From an uncultured Aquabacterium sp. (lineage in GTDB: Bacteria > Pseudomonadota > Gammaproteobacteria > Burkholderiales > Burkholderiaceae_C), in assembly GCF_913773725.1 (NCBI RefSeq), contig NZ_CAJYGK010000086.1, positions 140,297-204,296 on the forward strand: DNA of 64,000 nucleotides, given 5' to 3'. The notes below the pieces were generated by a model, which ran no database searches, was not told the origin of the DNA, and saw only the letters and a program-made list of their open reading frames with translations. Shown in pieces: positions 53,618 to 63,047 of this stretch. Every line of letters starts with the position of its first letter. The stretch's first letter is position 1. Position numbers and translations under genes: made by a program.

Positions 53618-55214
53618 GGGGGTGCGGACAAAAACTTGGACTGGTTATGCAGCCAAGCCAAGGCGCCTGCGGTGCTCGGCGGGGCTGCGGAAGCCCAGCG
53701 AGCTCTTGATCCGAACTTCGTTGTACCTGCGGATGTACGCGTCCAGCGCATCGACGAAGTCTTCGATAGTCGTAGAGAGCCAGTCTCGTGCGAAGAACAT
53801 TTCGGTCTTCAGCCGGCCGAAGAAGCCTTCGCAGGCAGCGTTGTCCGGCGAGCATCCTTTGCGCGACATCGAGCGCACCAGCTTTGCCTCCGTGATTCTC
53901 GTCAACCAGCCTGGCCAACGATAGTGCCCGCCGCGGTCCGAGTGGACCATCGGCCGCTCACCGCTTGCAGCGACCTTGTCGATGGCTGCGTCCAGCATCG
54001 TGTTGACCAACTCGGCGTTCGGCCGCGTGCCGATGGACCAGCTGACGACCATGCCATCGAAGCAGTCGATCATAGGCGAGAGGTAGACCTTGCCTGCCGG
54101 GATCTGGAACTCTGTAATATCGGTGAGCCACTTCTCGTTCGGCGCGTCGGCACTGAAGTCGCGGTTCAGCAGGTTATCGGGCGCTGGACTGATCTCGCCC
54201 ATGTACGAGCCGTATCGGCGCCGCTTGCTCGACGCGGCGACCAGGCTCTCCTGCTTCATCAGGCGACGAATGACCTTCTCCGAGATGCTCATGGATCGAT
54301 CGCTCAGCGAGGCCTGGATCCTCCGGTAGCCGTAGCAGCGGTAGTTGCGCTCGAAGATGTCGGTCATGGCCTGGCGGACGTTGGCGTATTTGTCGGCCAT
54401 CTCGAGCCTGGCCCGATGGTAGAAGTAGGAACTGCGCGGCAGGTCCAGTTCGCAGAGCAGTTCGGCCAGCGTGTAGGTCGCTCTCAGGGCATCAACCAGC
54501 TGCGTCTTCTCCCGGTTCGTCAGGTCTTGCTGGTCGATGCCCAGTTCTTTTTTTAAGAGTTCATTCGCCTTCTTCAGCAGGTCCTTCTCGAGCTGCAGAC
54601 GCCTGATGTCACGGCGCAGGGCCTCGACCTGTTGTTCCAGTTCGGCTCGATCAGAGGTTGCCGGTGCATCTTGCTGGCGCTTCATGGGTACAGGTGCGTC
54701 GTGGCCGAGCAGCTGATTCTTCCACTGGTACAGCGATCCACGCGACACGCCGAATCCTTCGGCGACTGCCTGCGCGCTGGCTGGGCGCAGGCACAAAGCA
54801 ACGACTGCCGACTGCTTCTCATCCGCGGTCAGCTCGCGGGGCTGCTCAACGGACCGCACGCGAGGCTGTGGATGAAGCGCCTGGATCCAGGCTGACAGCA
54901 ATCCCCTGGAGGGGTATCCCAAGGCCTTGATAGTGCCTGCTATGCAGCGACCGTGCTCGACGTAGTGATCCACGGCTCGGTCCCTCTGCGCCTGCGAATA
55001 CTTCGGCGGACGAACGTACACGGCGGCAAGGTCCTGACGCTGCTCGTACTCGCGGCACCACGTCTTGAGCGCGTTCTTCGTCGGATAGCCAAGCTGACGG
55101 ATGGTCAGGCCGACCCGCTTGCCCAGCTTGATGTAGAGCTTCACGGCTCGCAGCCGGTCCTCGTATGAATACATGAACTACCTCCAGGTAGTCCAAGAAA
55201 TCGTCCGCACCCCC
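53618..55214 (-). mobile_element. IS3-family insertion sequence with 25-bp inverted repeats and 3-bp target duplication
   Basis: Left end from 53618 and right end (complement) from 55214 both read GGGGGTGCGGAC, then after five variable bases CTTGGACT: 21 of 25 positions agree. The trinucleotide CCT flanks both ends (53615-53617 and 55215-55217), a 3-bp duplication expected for IS3 elements. If ends must be TG...CA, limits would be 53623-55209. Contains a single full-length transposase gene and looks recent. Confidence 0.88.
53645..55174 (-). CDS. IS3-family transposase, single uninterrupted frame
   Basis: 509 residues. Two N-terminal helix-turn-helix/zipper parts (about 1-215, ending LQLEKDLLKKANELLKKELG) are fused in frame to an HTH_21 region and a DDE integrase core: TDITEF (first Asp near residue 344), HSDRGGHY (second Asp) and ACEGFFGRLKTEMF (Glu). 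Most IS3 members make this protein by a -1 frameshift between two genes; here no shift is needed. All catalytic residues are present, so it should be active. Confidence 0.93.
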   Translation of the reverse strand: MYSYEDRLRAVKLYIKLGKRVGLTIRQLGYPTKNALKTWCREYEQRQDLAAVYVRPPKYSQAQRDRAVDHYVEHGRCIAGTIKALGYPSRGLLSAWIQALHPQPRVRSVEQPRELTADEKQSAVVALCLRPASAQAVAEGFGVSRGSLYQWKNQLLGHDAPVPMKRQQDAPATSDRAELEQQVEALRRDIRRLQLEKDLLKKANELLKKELGIDQQDLTNREKTQLVDALRATYTLAELLCELDLPRSSYFYHRARLEMADKYANVRQAMTDIFERNYRCYGYRRIQASLSDRSMSISEKVIRRLMKQESLVAASSKRRRYGSYMGEISPAPDNLLNRDFSADAPNEKWLTDITEFQIPAGKVYLSPMIDCFDGMVVSWSIGTRPNAELVNTMLDAAIDKVAASGERPMVHSDRGGHYRWPGWLTRITEAKLVRSMSRKGCSPDNAACEGFFGRLKTEMFFARDWLSTTIEDFVDALDAYIRRYNEVRIKSSLGFRSPAEHRRRLGLAA

Positions 55215-55301
55215 CCTGAGTCAACATTCTCTGTGCCGGTCGATTTACGGATGATTCGCGCTCGACAAGCAGACCTTCGTCGCAACGTGAGGCTTCAAGA
55301 C

Positions 55302-56822
55302 ATGCACCGCACCGGCACAGGGGGCAGCACCCCTTTCCACACCCTCATCATCGGATCTGGCATCGCAGGCATCGGCATGGCCATTGCGCTGAAGAAGGCA
55401 GGCCTGGGCGATTTCCTCATCCTGGAAAAGCAGAACGATGTGGGTGGTGTGTGGCGAGACAACACCTACCCCGGCGCGGCTTGCGACGTGCCGTCGCACC
55501 TGTATTCGTTCTCGTTCGAGCCGAACCCGAACTGGTCCAGGGTGTTTGCGCGCCAGGCCGAGATCCACCAGTACCTGAGGCACTGCGCCAGGAAGTACGG
55601 CCTGCTGCCTGCCATCCGCTTTGGCTGTGAAGTGGCACAGGCGCAGTACGACGAAGCCCACGCACTGTGGACCGTGACGCTGACCACCGGCCAAGTGCTG
55701 CAGGCCCGCCATGTGGTCACGGCCACCGGGCAACTCAGCCGCCCGGTCTATCCCAGGATCGAGGGCATGGACAGCTTCCAGGGGCACGTCTGCCACTCGG
55801 CACATTGGGACCACGGCTACGACATGAAGGGCAAGCGCGTGGCGGTGATCGGCACGGGCGCCTCGGCCATCCAGTTCGTGCCGGCCATCGCAGGGCAGGT
55901 GAGCCAGTTGACCGTGTTCCAACGCTCGGCCGCCTACATCCTGCCGCGCCCGGATGGCCCGTATGCCGGCTGGCGCAAAGCCCTGTTCAGGATGCTGCCC
56001 TGGACGATGAAACTGCACCGGGCCCGCATCTACGCCCAGTACGAAAGCCGGGCCATCGGCTTCACGCGCATCAAGGCGCTGATGAATCTGGCGGTGGGCG
56101 TGCCCTTCAAGGGGCTGCTGCACCGGCAGGTGCAAGACCCGGAACTGCGTGCGCAGCTCACGCCCGACTACCCCATCGGGTGCAAGCGCATCCTGCTGTC
56201 CAACGAGTACCTGGCCACCATGGCCAAGCCCAACGTTCACCTCGTGACCCAGGGCATCCGCCGCATCACACCCACGGGCATCGAGACGGTGGACGGGCAG
56301 CATCACCCCGCTGACGCGATCGTCTACGGCACGGGCTTCGCGGCCACCGAGTTCCTGGCGCCCATGACGATCACGGGGCGCAATGGGCTGGAGCTCAACA
56401 CAGCCTGGAACAAGGGCGCTCAGGCCTACCTGGGCATGACGGTGCCGGGCTTCCCCAATTTCTTCATGCTCTACGGGCCCAACACCAACCTGGGCCACAG
56501 CTCGATCATCTACATGCTGGAAAGCCAGATTGCGCACGTCATCCGCTGCATGAAGGCCGCGCAGCAAGCCCGGGCCAGCACCATCGAGGTCGATGCGCAG
56601 CGCTACAGCCAATTCAACGCCACCGTGCAAGCGCGCCTGCGCGCCACCGTGTGGCAAGGCTGCAAGAGCTGGTATGTCGATGCCAATGGCCACAACAGCA
56701 CCAACTGGCCTGGCTTCACCTTCGGCTACCGCTGGCTCACGCGCTACGCATCCCTCGACGCCTATCGGTTCTCTCCACCTGAATCCGTTGCTGCCACGGG
56801 CGCCACCGTCACAGCCGCTTGA
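55302..56822 (+). CDS. Baeyer-Villiger-type flavin monooxygenase
   Basis: 506 residues. FAD site IIGSGIAGIGMAIAL near residue 15, the Baeyer-Villiger fingerprint FQGHVCHSAHW near 160 (FxGxxxHxxxW) and NADPH site VAVIGTGASAIQFVP near 180. It inserts oxygen next to a ketone to give an ester, using NADPH and O2. ATG 55302 follows GAGG. A longer frame runs into the IS but that part is transposon sequence. The alpha/beta hydrolase directly downstream could cleave the ester, giving a two-step ketone-opening pathway. Its old promoter was separated from the AraC gene by the IS. Confidence 0.92.
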   Translation: MHRTGTGGSTPFHTLIIGSGIAGIGMAIALKKAGLGDFLILEKQNDVGGVWRDNTYPGAACDVPSHLYSFSFEPNPNWSRVFARQAEIHQYLRHCARKYGLLPAIRFGCEVAQAQYDEAHALWTVTLTTGQVLQARHVVTATGQLSRPVYPRIEGMDSFQGHVCHSAHWDHGYDMKGKRVAVIGTGASAIQFVPAIAGQVSQLTVFQRSAAYILPRPDGPYAGWRKALFRMLPWTMKLHRARIYAQYESRAIGFTRIKALMNLAVGVPFKGLLHRQVQDPELRAQLTPDYPIGCKRILLSNEYLATMAKPNVHLVTQGIRRITPTGIETVDGQHHPADAIVYGTGFAATEFLAPMTITGRNGLELNTAWNKGAQAYLGMTVPGFPNFFMLYGPNTNLGHSSIIYMLESQIAHVIRCMKAAQQARASTIEVDAQRYSQFNATVQARLRATVWQGCKSWYVDANGHNSTNWPGFTFGYRWLTRYASLDAYRFSPPESVAATGATVTAA

Positions 56823-56863
56823 GCCTTCCGCTGTCCGCCATCACCGCATCAAAGAAGTCCAAC

Positions 56864-57781
56864 GTGAACACCCGTCGTTACCCCAACATCTCGCTGGAGC
56901 GTGCGCGCGCCATCAAGTCCACCTTCACGGCAGAGGGCGCGCTGTGCGCGGCCACCCTCTATGTGCCGAAGGACACGCCACCCGATCAGCAACTGCCCGC
57001 CATCCTCATGGTGGGCGGCTGGGGCAGCGTCCAGATGGCCTTGACCTCGTCGTTCACCTTGAGCTTTGTCGACGCCGGCTTCGCGGTGATGGAGTTCGAT
57101 TACCCGGGCTGGGGCGACAGCGGCGGCTTCCCGCGCCAAGGCATCAACCCCTGGCGCAGAACGCGGGTGGCCGACACGGCGCTGGCTCACCTGAAGTCGC
57201 AACAGCAGGTGCTGGCGCATGACATCACGCTGTGGGGCACGTCGTTCGGTGGCGGGCACGTGGTGGATCTGGCCACGCAGCACCCTGAACTGAAGGGCGC
57301 CATCGTTCAGGTGCCGATGCTCGACGGGCTGGCCGCGATGTTCGCCACGCCGATCGGGCGGCTTTCGAAGATGGTCGCGCTCGGCCTCCTGGACCTGATC
57401 AAGCCGGGCGCACCCATTCATGTGCCGACCTTGTCGCGTGAGGGCGAGTTCTCCACCATGGACCGTGACGGTGGCCTGGAAGCTCTGCAGGCTGCACTGG
57501 CGGCCCACCCGGACCACAAGTACGACAACCGCGTTGCCGCGAGGTCGGTGCTGCCCCTGCCGCTGTATCGGCCCTGGGTGCGACTGAAGGACGTGAAGAT
57601 CCCGATGCTGATGATCGGTGCGACGGGCGACACGGTGGCGCCATTCGTGTCGGACAAGGTCAAGCGCGTGGGCAACCCGAACGTGCAGGTGATCGAGGTG
57701 GCGGCCAACCACTTCGATCTTTACTTTGATCCGCTGTTTCCGGAGATGCTGGCGCATCAGTTGAGGTTCTTGCGCCGGTGA
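56864..57781 (+). CDS. Alpha/beta hydrolase following the monooxygenase
   Basis: 305 residues with the alpha/beta hydrolase fold: oxyanion strand PAILMVGGWGSVQ near 50, nucleophile elbow GTSFGGGH near 128 (Ser), a late acid near GATGDTV (about 250) and catalytic His in AANHFDLYF near 283. Likely an esterase/lactonase for the Baeyer-Villiger product. The start is uncertain: GTG 56864 with AAGAAG upstream, or a TTG at 56819 overlapping the monooxygenase stop. Confidence 0.82.
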   Translation: MNTRRYPNISLERARAIKSTFTAEGALCAATLYVPKDTPPDQQLPAILMVGGWGSVQMALTSSFTLSFVDAGFAVMEFDYPGWGDSGGFPRQGINPWRRTRVADTALAHLKSQQQVLAHDITLWGTSFGGGHVVDLATQHPELKGAIVQVPMLDGLAAMFATPIGRLSKMVALGLLDLIKPGAPIHVPTLSREGEFSTMDRDGGLEALQAALAAHPDHKYDNRVAARSVLPLPLYRPWVRLKDVKIPMLMIGATGDTVAPFVSDKVKRVGNPNVQVIEVAANHFDLYFDPLFPEMLAHQLRFLRR

Positions 57782-58122
57782 GAGGGGGGGCTCACGCCAT
57801 CCACGTGGATTGGCTAGGGCTGCGCGGGGTTAGGAGCGCTGTGAGTGCCGGCGTCGACGGGCCAGCTCGGCGAGAGGCAGTTCGAGGCTGATCTGCGACA
57901 TTCGCGGGTGGTTCCTGGACGGCAGCGACTGCCAATAGCGAACATTGAGGGCCGGTGGCCTCAACCGACTGCTTTGCAACTAACACCAGTCGCTCGACGG
58001 CACTGCAGGCAGCAAGCCGGTTTGAATGGTCGCTCTGCGCAGAGTGACCGGCTCAAACCGACCCGTAGCGTAAGTTGGATCGCCCGCTATGAAATTGCGC
58101 TACGCAGGGACAAGCGGTCGGT
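57782..58122. other. Intergenic mobile-DNA debris with a strong hairpin
   Basis: No gene is recognisable. A long imperfect hairpin lies at 58018-58060: CGGTTTGA (58018-58025) and TCAAACCG (58053-58060) enclose GGTC/GACC and the palindrome CTCTGCGCAGAG (58033-58044). The text resembles the dispersed intergenic sequences often seen beside insertion elements in Comamonadaceae, but I cannot name the family. Confidence 0.4.
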
Positions 58123-58345
58123 CTAGCCACCCAGGCCAGTGAAGTAACGGAATAGCGGCATGTCATGCAACGCTTCTTCCATGGCCAGATCGTTCAACGT
58201 AAACCACTGCTGCATGAACTGGATGCACAGTTGCTACTCCACCGGAAACGGCGGAAGGCCACGTTTGCCTTCTGGCATGTAGGGAGCGATCAACTCTACC
58301 AATTCGGACCATCGAGGAGCTTCGATGCCGCGTGCGTCTCGTCGA
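58123..58345 (-). pseudogene. IS5-family transposase N-terminal remnant
   Basis: Reading the minus strand from about 58341 gives EAPRWSELVELIAPYMPEGK, then after an internal stop (near 58240) QFMQQWFTLNDLAMEEALHD and MPLFRYFTGLGG before a TAG at 58123. This is the start of an IS5-type transposase. It has a stop in the middle and no DDE domain, so it is dead. It marks past element traffic upstream of the copper genes. Confidence 0.75.
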
Positions 58346-58447
58346 AGTTCCCCATCTAACTCTCGCTTGCTTCATGAGCTCAATGAGCTCAGGCAACCAC
58401 GCAGGTGCCACGGACGTGTTCGGACGATTTATCCAGGCCTTCCGCAC

Positions 58448-58465
58448 CATTACGCGAATGTAATG
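58448..58465. promoter_or_regulatory. CopR-box-like palindrome CATTAC-N6-GTAATG before copA
   Basis: CATTAC (58448-58453), GCGAAT, GTAATG (58460-58465): a perfect 6-bp inverted repeat 115 bp before the copA start. It resembles the ATTAC...GTAAT boxes bound by CopR/CusR response regulators. No copR gene is in the window. Confidence 0.6.
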
Positions 58466-58580
58466 CGCAGGTCATTCAAGGGAAAGGTCCGCCTCCGTAA
58501 GCTATTGCCTACTGCGCCAAGGTGGGTGCCCCAGGTGGCACCCAGGAGCAACACCCAATTGCATCTCCAGGAGACCCGAC

Positions 58581-60431
58581 ATGGCACCTCGAAACCCTCT
58601 TGTCTTCCCATCTGCCGGCTTGAGCCGTCGCCGCTTTGTCCAGGGGCTGACCGCTGGTGGTGTACTCAGCGGCTTGTCGCTACCGGCGATGAAGGCGCTC
58701 GCGCAGGCAGGTCAGCTCAGCCGCGGCACGGCGCCCGTTCTGCGCGGAAATACTTTTGACCTGGTGATCGCGGAGTCGCCAGTTAACTTCACCGGGCAGC
58801 CCGGCGTCGCCACGACGATCAACGGGTCCCTGCCTGCTCCGACCCTGCGCTGGCGCGAGGGCGAAGAGGTGACCATCCGGGTGACGAATCGGTTGCGCGA
58901 GGCGACCTCCATCCACTGGCATGGCATCATCCTTCCATACCAGATGGACGGTGTGCCCGGTATCAGCTTCCCCGGTATCGCACCCGGGGCGACCTTCACC
59001 TACCGTTTCAAGGTTCAGCAAAGCGGCTCCTACTGGTACCACTCGCATTCCGGATTCCAGGAACTGACCGGCATGTACGGTGCCATCATCATCGACCCGG
59101 CCGGTCCGCAGACCATCCAGGCCGACCGAGACCATGTCCTGCTCTTCTCGGACTGGACCGACGAGGATCCGATGCGGGTCTTCGCCAAGCTGAAGGCTCA
59201 GGGCAATTACTACAACTACAACCAGCCGACCGCCATCGACTTCTTCCGCGATGTGTCCCGCGATGGACTGCAGGTTTCACTCGCCAAGCGCAAGATGTGG
59301 AACGAGATGCGCATGAGTCCGACCGATCTGGCCGACCTATCTGCGCAGACCCTGACCTATCTTGCCAACGGCGTCACGCCGGCCGGTAATTGGACGGCGT
59401 TGTTCAAGGCTGGCGAGCGGGTGCGGCTGCGCATGGTCAACGGTGCGGGCAACACCTTCTATGACGTGCGCATCCCCGGCCTGAAGCTCAAGGTTGTGCA
59501 TGTCGACGGGGTGGACATTGAGCCCATTACTGTGGACGAATTCCGCTTCGGCCCTGGAGAAACGATCGACGTGATCGTAGAGCCCCGAGACGATGCTTAC
59601 ACGATCTTCGCGCAGGCGATGGACAGGACCGGCTATGCGCGCGCTACGCTGGCTGTGCGCGAGGGCCTGCAGGCACCTGTGCCCGCGCTCGATCCCGTCC
59701 AGTGGTTGACCATGGCCGACATGATGGGGAGCATGGACCATGGCTCAGCAGAAGGCGAGAGCATGGAGATGACCGCCATGGCGGGGATGCCCGAAATGAC
59801 CGGGATGGCCGGAATGGATCACAGCGCCATGCAGGGCATGAACCACGGCGCGATGGCCCTGGATCACAGCAAGCACGCGGCGGCCGCCGGCAGTCTGGCG
59901 ATTCCGTCGACTCTGGCACGCCACGCGCGCACGGAATACGGCGCGAGCACGGACATGCGTGTCGACATGGCGCGCACCAACCTGGACGACCCTGGAATCG
60001 GCCTGCGAAACAATGGCCGTCGGGTGCTCACGCTCGCTGACCTGCACACGCCGTCAGGACCGATGGACAGCCGAGGCCCTGAGCGAGAGGTCGAGCTGCA
60101 TCTGACCGGCAACATGGAGCGCTACACCTGGTCACTTGACGGGCTGGAGTTCGGCAACTCCACGCCCGTGCACTTCCGCCACAACGAGCGCCTGCGGGTC
60201 ATTCTGCACAACGACACGATGATGACGCACCCCATGCACCTGCACGGCATGTGGAGCGAGCTGGAGAGCCCTGACGGCAAGTTCCTCGCACGTCGGCACA
60301 CCTTGCCTGTGCAACCCGCGCAGCGAATCAGCTTCCTTGTGACGGCCGACGCACTCGGACGTTGGGCTTGGCACTGCCACCTGATGTTCCACATGGACGC
60401 AGGCATGTTCCGCGAGGTCGTGGTGTCGTGA
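58581..60431 (+). CDS. copA: CopA, periplasmic multicopper oxidase of copper resistance
   Basis: 616 residues. A Tat signal (SRRRFVQGLTAGG near residue 15) sends the folded enzyme to the periplasm, where it oxidises Cu(I). The copper ligands are present: HWHG near 112, HSHSGF near 153, HPMHLHG near 549 and HCHLMFHMDAGM near 595. A Met/His-rich insert (about 385-435, repeats of MxGM and MDH) is the CopA copper-binding segment. CAGGAG precedes ATG 58581. First gene of copABCD. Confidence 0.95.
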   Translation: MAPRNPLVFPSAGLSRRRFVQGLTAGGVLSGLSLPAMKALAQAGQLSRGTAPVLRGNTFDLVIAESPVNFTGQPGVATTINGSLPAPTLRWREGEEVTIRVTNRLREATSIHWHGIILPYQMDGVPGISFPGIAPGATFTYRFKVQQSGSYWYHSHSGFQELTGMYGAIIIDPAGPQTIQADRDHVLLFSDWTDEDPMRVFAKLKAQGNYYNYNQPTAIDFFRDVSRDGLQVSLAKRKMWNEMRMSPTDLADLSAQTLTYLANGVTPAGNWTALFKAGERVRLRMVNGAGNTFYDVRIPGLKLKVVHVDGVDIEPITVDEFRFGPGETIDVIVEPRDDAYTIFAQAMDRTGYARATLAVREGLQAPVPALDPVQWLTMADMMGSMDHGSAEGESMEMTAMAGMPEMTGMAGMDHSAMQGMNHGAMALDHSKHAAAAGSLAIPSTLARHARTEYGASTDMRVDMARTNLDDPGIGLRNNGRRVLTLADLHTPSGPMDSRGPEREVELHLTGNMERYTWSLDGLEFGNSTPVHFRHNERLRVILHNDTMMTHPMHLHGMWSELESPDGKFLARRHTLPVQPAQRISFLVTADALGRWAWHCHLMFHMDAGMFREVVVS

Positions 60432-60457
60432 GTCCCAGCGAGAAAAGGAACCCCAAA

Positions 60458-61441
60458 ATGTTCAAACCAGGATATCTCCCAACGCTGGCCATGCTGGTAG
60501 CAACGTTGACCACCGTGAACGCGCAGGCCCAGACTGCCGCGTCCGAGGACCACAGCGCGCACCACGGTGCAACCTCGGAGCAGGCGCAGCAGCCAGATAC
60601 GGCGCCTGCACCGACTGCGGCAGACCCTCACGCCGGGCATAGCACTACGCAAGGCGATGCGCCCCCGGCCATGGACCACGGCGACATGAAGATGCAGGGG
60701 GGCTCGGCGCCGGCGGACGCGCGCGACCCGCATGCCTATTCCAATGGCCTGAAGCTCGGCGAAGGCGAATATGCAGTGCCTGGCGTTCCTCGCCTGATGC
60801 TGGCCGACGAGCACCGCTTCGGTTCGCTCCTCGGTGAAACCCTGGAGCGTCAATTCACCCGCAAGGGGGGCGACAGCACGGCCTACAACTTCCAGGGTTG
60901 GTACGGTACGACCTACAACCGCCTGGCCTTGAAAGCCGAAGGCGCCATCTCCAACGGTAAGCTTGAGGAGTCTCGTACCGAGCTGCTATGGGCCCGCGCC
61001 ATCGCCTCGTACTGGGACACCCAGGTTGGGGTGCGGCTGGACAGCGGTGAAGGCCCCAGTCGCCAATGGCTGGCCTTCGGCATGCAGGGGCTGGCGCCCT
61101 ACTGGTTCGAATTGGACGCTACCGCCTATGTGGGCAATGGCGGAAGGACGGCCTTGAGGCTCGAAGCGAGCTATGAGTTGCTAATCTCGCAACGACTGAT
61201 CCTGGTGCCGAAGGTCGAGACGCAGTTCTACGGCAAGGACGATCCCGAGCGGCGCATCGGCAGCGGCCTAGCCGAGGCATCGGCCGGGCTGAGGTTGCGC
61301 TACGAGATCAGCCGCCAATTCGCGCCCTACATCGGCATCGAGCGTGCGGGCTCGTTCGGGAAGACGGCCGACTACGTCAGCGCCGAAGGCGGACGAGCAA
61401 AGCAAACACGCTTCGTGGCTGGCCTGCGGTTCTGGTTCTGA
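60458..61441 (+). CDS. copB: CopB, outer-membrane copper resistance protein
   Basis: 327 residues: signal peptide (1-24), a His/Met-rich N-terminal segment (about 30-85: DHSAHHGA, DPHAGHS, MDHGDMKMQ) and an outer-membrane beta-barrel domain ending in the aromatic RFWF expected for barrel insertion. ATG 60458 follows AAAAGGAA; it starts 27 bp after copA. Confidence 0.93.
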   Translation: MFKPGYLPTLAMLVATLTTVNAQAQTAASEDHSAHHGATSEQAQQPDTAPAPTAADPHAGHSTTQGDAPPAMDHGDMKMQGGSAPADARDPHAYSNGLKLGEGEYAVPGVPRLMLADEHRFGSLLGETLERQFTRKGGDSTAYNFQGWYGTTYNRLALKAEGAISNGKLEESRTELLWARAIASYWDTQVGVRLDSGEGPSRQWLAFGMQGLAPYWFELDATAYVGNGGRTALRLEASYELLISQRLILVPKVETQFYGKDDPERRIGSGLAEASAGLRLRYEISRQFAPYIGIERAGSFGKTADYVSAEGGRAKQTRFVAGLRFWF

Positions 61442-61666
61442 CAGCGCCTCTGGCGCACCCATCCACTTGCCCCTAACCAAACTGGGAATCATGATGAAAA
61501 CTCACCGTGACACCTCAGCCAGCAATTTGCTGCCTGACCGAGCGGCATGCCAATCATGATTTGGTGGATATCTCCCCCCTCGGGTTCCGATGTTGAAGAA
61601 TTCGAAGGCCCTTCAAGTCCCACGTTCTGCTTTTCCCTCCATCACTCCTACTGCATGGGATCTTTC

Positions 61667-62056
61667 ATGACGCTCTCAAGCCTCTTCTCCAAAGCGACCC
61701 TCGCTTTCGCCTCCGCCTTGTTCGCTACTACGGCAGCATTTGCCCATCCGGCACTGTTGTCCAGCACACCGGCGGACAAGTCCCAGGGCCCGGCACCCGC
61801 GAAAATCGAATTGAAGTTTTCCGAAACGCTGACCACGCAGTTCTCGGGCGCGAATCTCATCATGACCGGCATGCCGGGGATGCCGAATCACGGCGCGATG
61901 AAGATCAATGCCAGCGTCGCTGGCGCCAGCGATGGCAAGACGATGGTAATCACCCCCGCCAGTCCCTTGGCCGCCGGTGACTACCGTGTGGAATGGCGGG
62001 CCGTCTCTTCGGACACCCACCCAGTCAAGGGCAGCTTTACCTTCCAGGTGAAGTGA
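61667..62056 (+). CDS. copC: CopC, periplasmic copper-binding protein
   Basis: 129 residues with a signal peptide cut before HPALLSSTPADKS, so the mature protein begins with the copper-binding His1. The C-terminal SSDTHPVKGSFTFQV carries the second His. The single-domain beta-sandwich passes copper to CopD. ATG 61667 has GGGA upstream; ATG 61655 is an alternative. The 225 bp between copB and copC hold no recognisable gene. Confidence 0.92.
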   Translation: MTLSSLFSKATLAFASALFATTAAFAHPALLSSTPADKSQGPAPAKIELKFSETLTTQFSGANLIMTGMPGMPNHGAMKINASVAGASDGKTMVITPASPLAAGDYRVEWRAVSSDTHPVKGSFTFQVK

Positions 62057-62059
62057 GCC

Positions 62060-62983
62060 ATGGCGGACGAATGGATCAACATTGCGCTGCGCTTCGCGGT
62101 GTACATGGACCTGGGCGCGACCTTTGGTGTATCCCTGTTCGGTGTGTACGCACTTCGTCTGGACAGTCGTTCGCCCCCCATCGCGCAGCGCTACGCACGC
62201 GTCGTCGCTGCCGGAGCGCTCGTGGGCATCACGTTATCGGTCGGCGCCATGGCAGTACTCGCCAAGGCCATGTCCGGCGCTGCCACCTATGGAGAGCTGA
62301 ACAGCAACATCTTCGAGATGATCATTTCGGAGACGGCTGTGGGCATTGCCTGGTCGGTTCGTCTGCTGGCCCTTGCTGCATGCGTCGGTCTTGCCATGGC
62401 GAAGCTGCGCATCGTGCATCGGCTGATCGGCTCGGCCGCTTTGAGCGCTCTGGCACTCGCAACGATGGCTTGGTCCGGACACGGTGCAATGAGTGAAGGG
62501 GCTCAGGGCTATGTGCACCTAGCGTCTGACATCACCCATTTGTTGGCGGCCGGAGCATGGGTCGGGGCGCTTTTCGCCTTCGTCATGCTGGCGATGCATC
62601 GGGATGCAACGACAAACAAATCGGTCGAGATTCTGAGCCGGCTGTCGAATGGCTTTGCGCAGGTTGGCACCGTTATCGTGGCGACGCTGGTCGTGACGGG
62701 CATAGTCAACTACCTGTTGATCGTGGGTGCGTCGGTCAAGCCGATCTTCACGACGCTCTATGGCGGCCTGCTCGCGCTGAAGATCGCATTGTTCATCGGC
62801 ATGCTCGGATTGGCAGCCGCCAATCGCTTCCAGTTGAGCCCGCGACTCGAAATGGCGCTGAGCAGCGGAGATCATGCGCAAGCGGCCGTGCTGTTGCGTC
62901 GCAGCCTGGTCATTGAGGCATGCATGGTGGTCCTCGTTATCGCATGTGTTGCATGGCTAGGCGTTCTCTCTCCAGCCAAATGA
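62060..62983 (+). CDS. copD: CopD, inner-membrane copper transport protein
   Basis: 307 residues with eight membrane helices; conserved His in SGHGAMSEGAQGYVHLASDITHLLAAGAWVG (residues about 137-165) probably bind copper. It imports copper from CopC to the cytoplasm. Three bp after copC, so co-translated. Confidence 0.92.
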   Translation: MADEWINIALRFAVYMDLGATFGVSLFGVYALRLDSRSPPIAQRYARVVAAGALVGITLSVGAMAVLAKAMSGAATYGELNSNIFEMIISETAVGIAWSVRLLALAACVGLAMAKLRIVHRLIGSAALSALALATMAWSGHGAMSEGAQGYVHLASDITHLLAAGAWVGALFAFVMLAMHRDATTNKSVEILSRLSNGFAQVGTVIVATLVVTGIVNYLLIVGASVKPIFTTLYGGLLALKIALFIGMLGLAAANRFQLSPRLEMALSSGDHAQAAVLLRRSLVIEACMVVLVIACVAWLGVLSPAK

Positions 62984-63047
62984 TGGTCGCATCGCGATGA
63001 CGTGAACGCCGACCATACCGTCCAAAGCTACGTAGGTCTGACTCCTA

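Noticed and set aside
61442..61666. Small open frames between copB and copC
   Set aside because: The longest is a short ATG frame without ribosome site or homology; nothing supports a gene.
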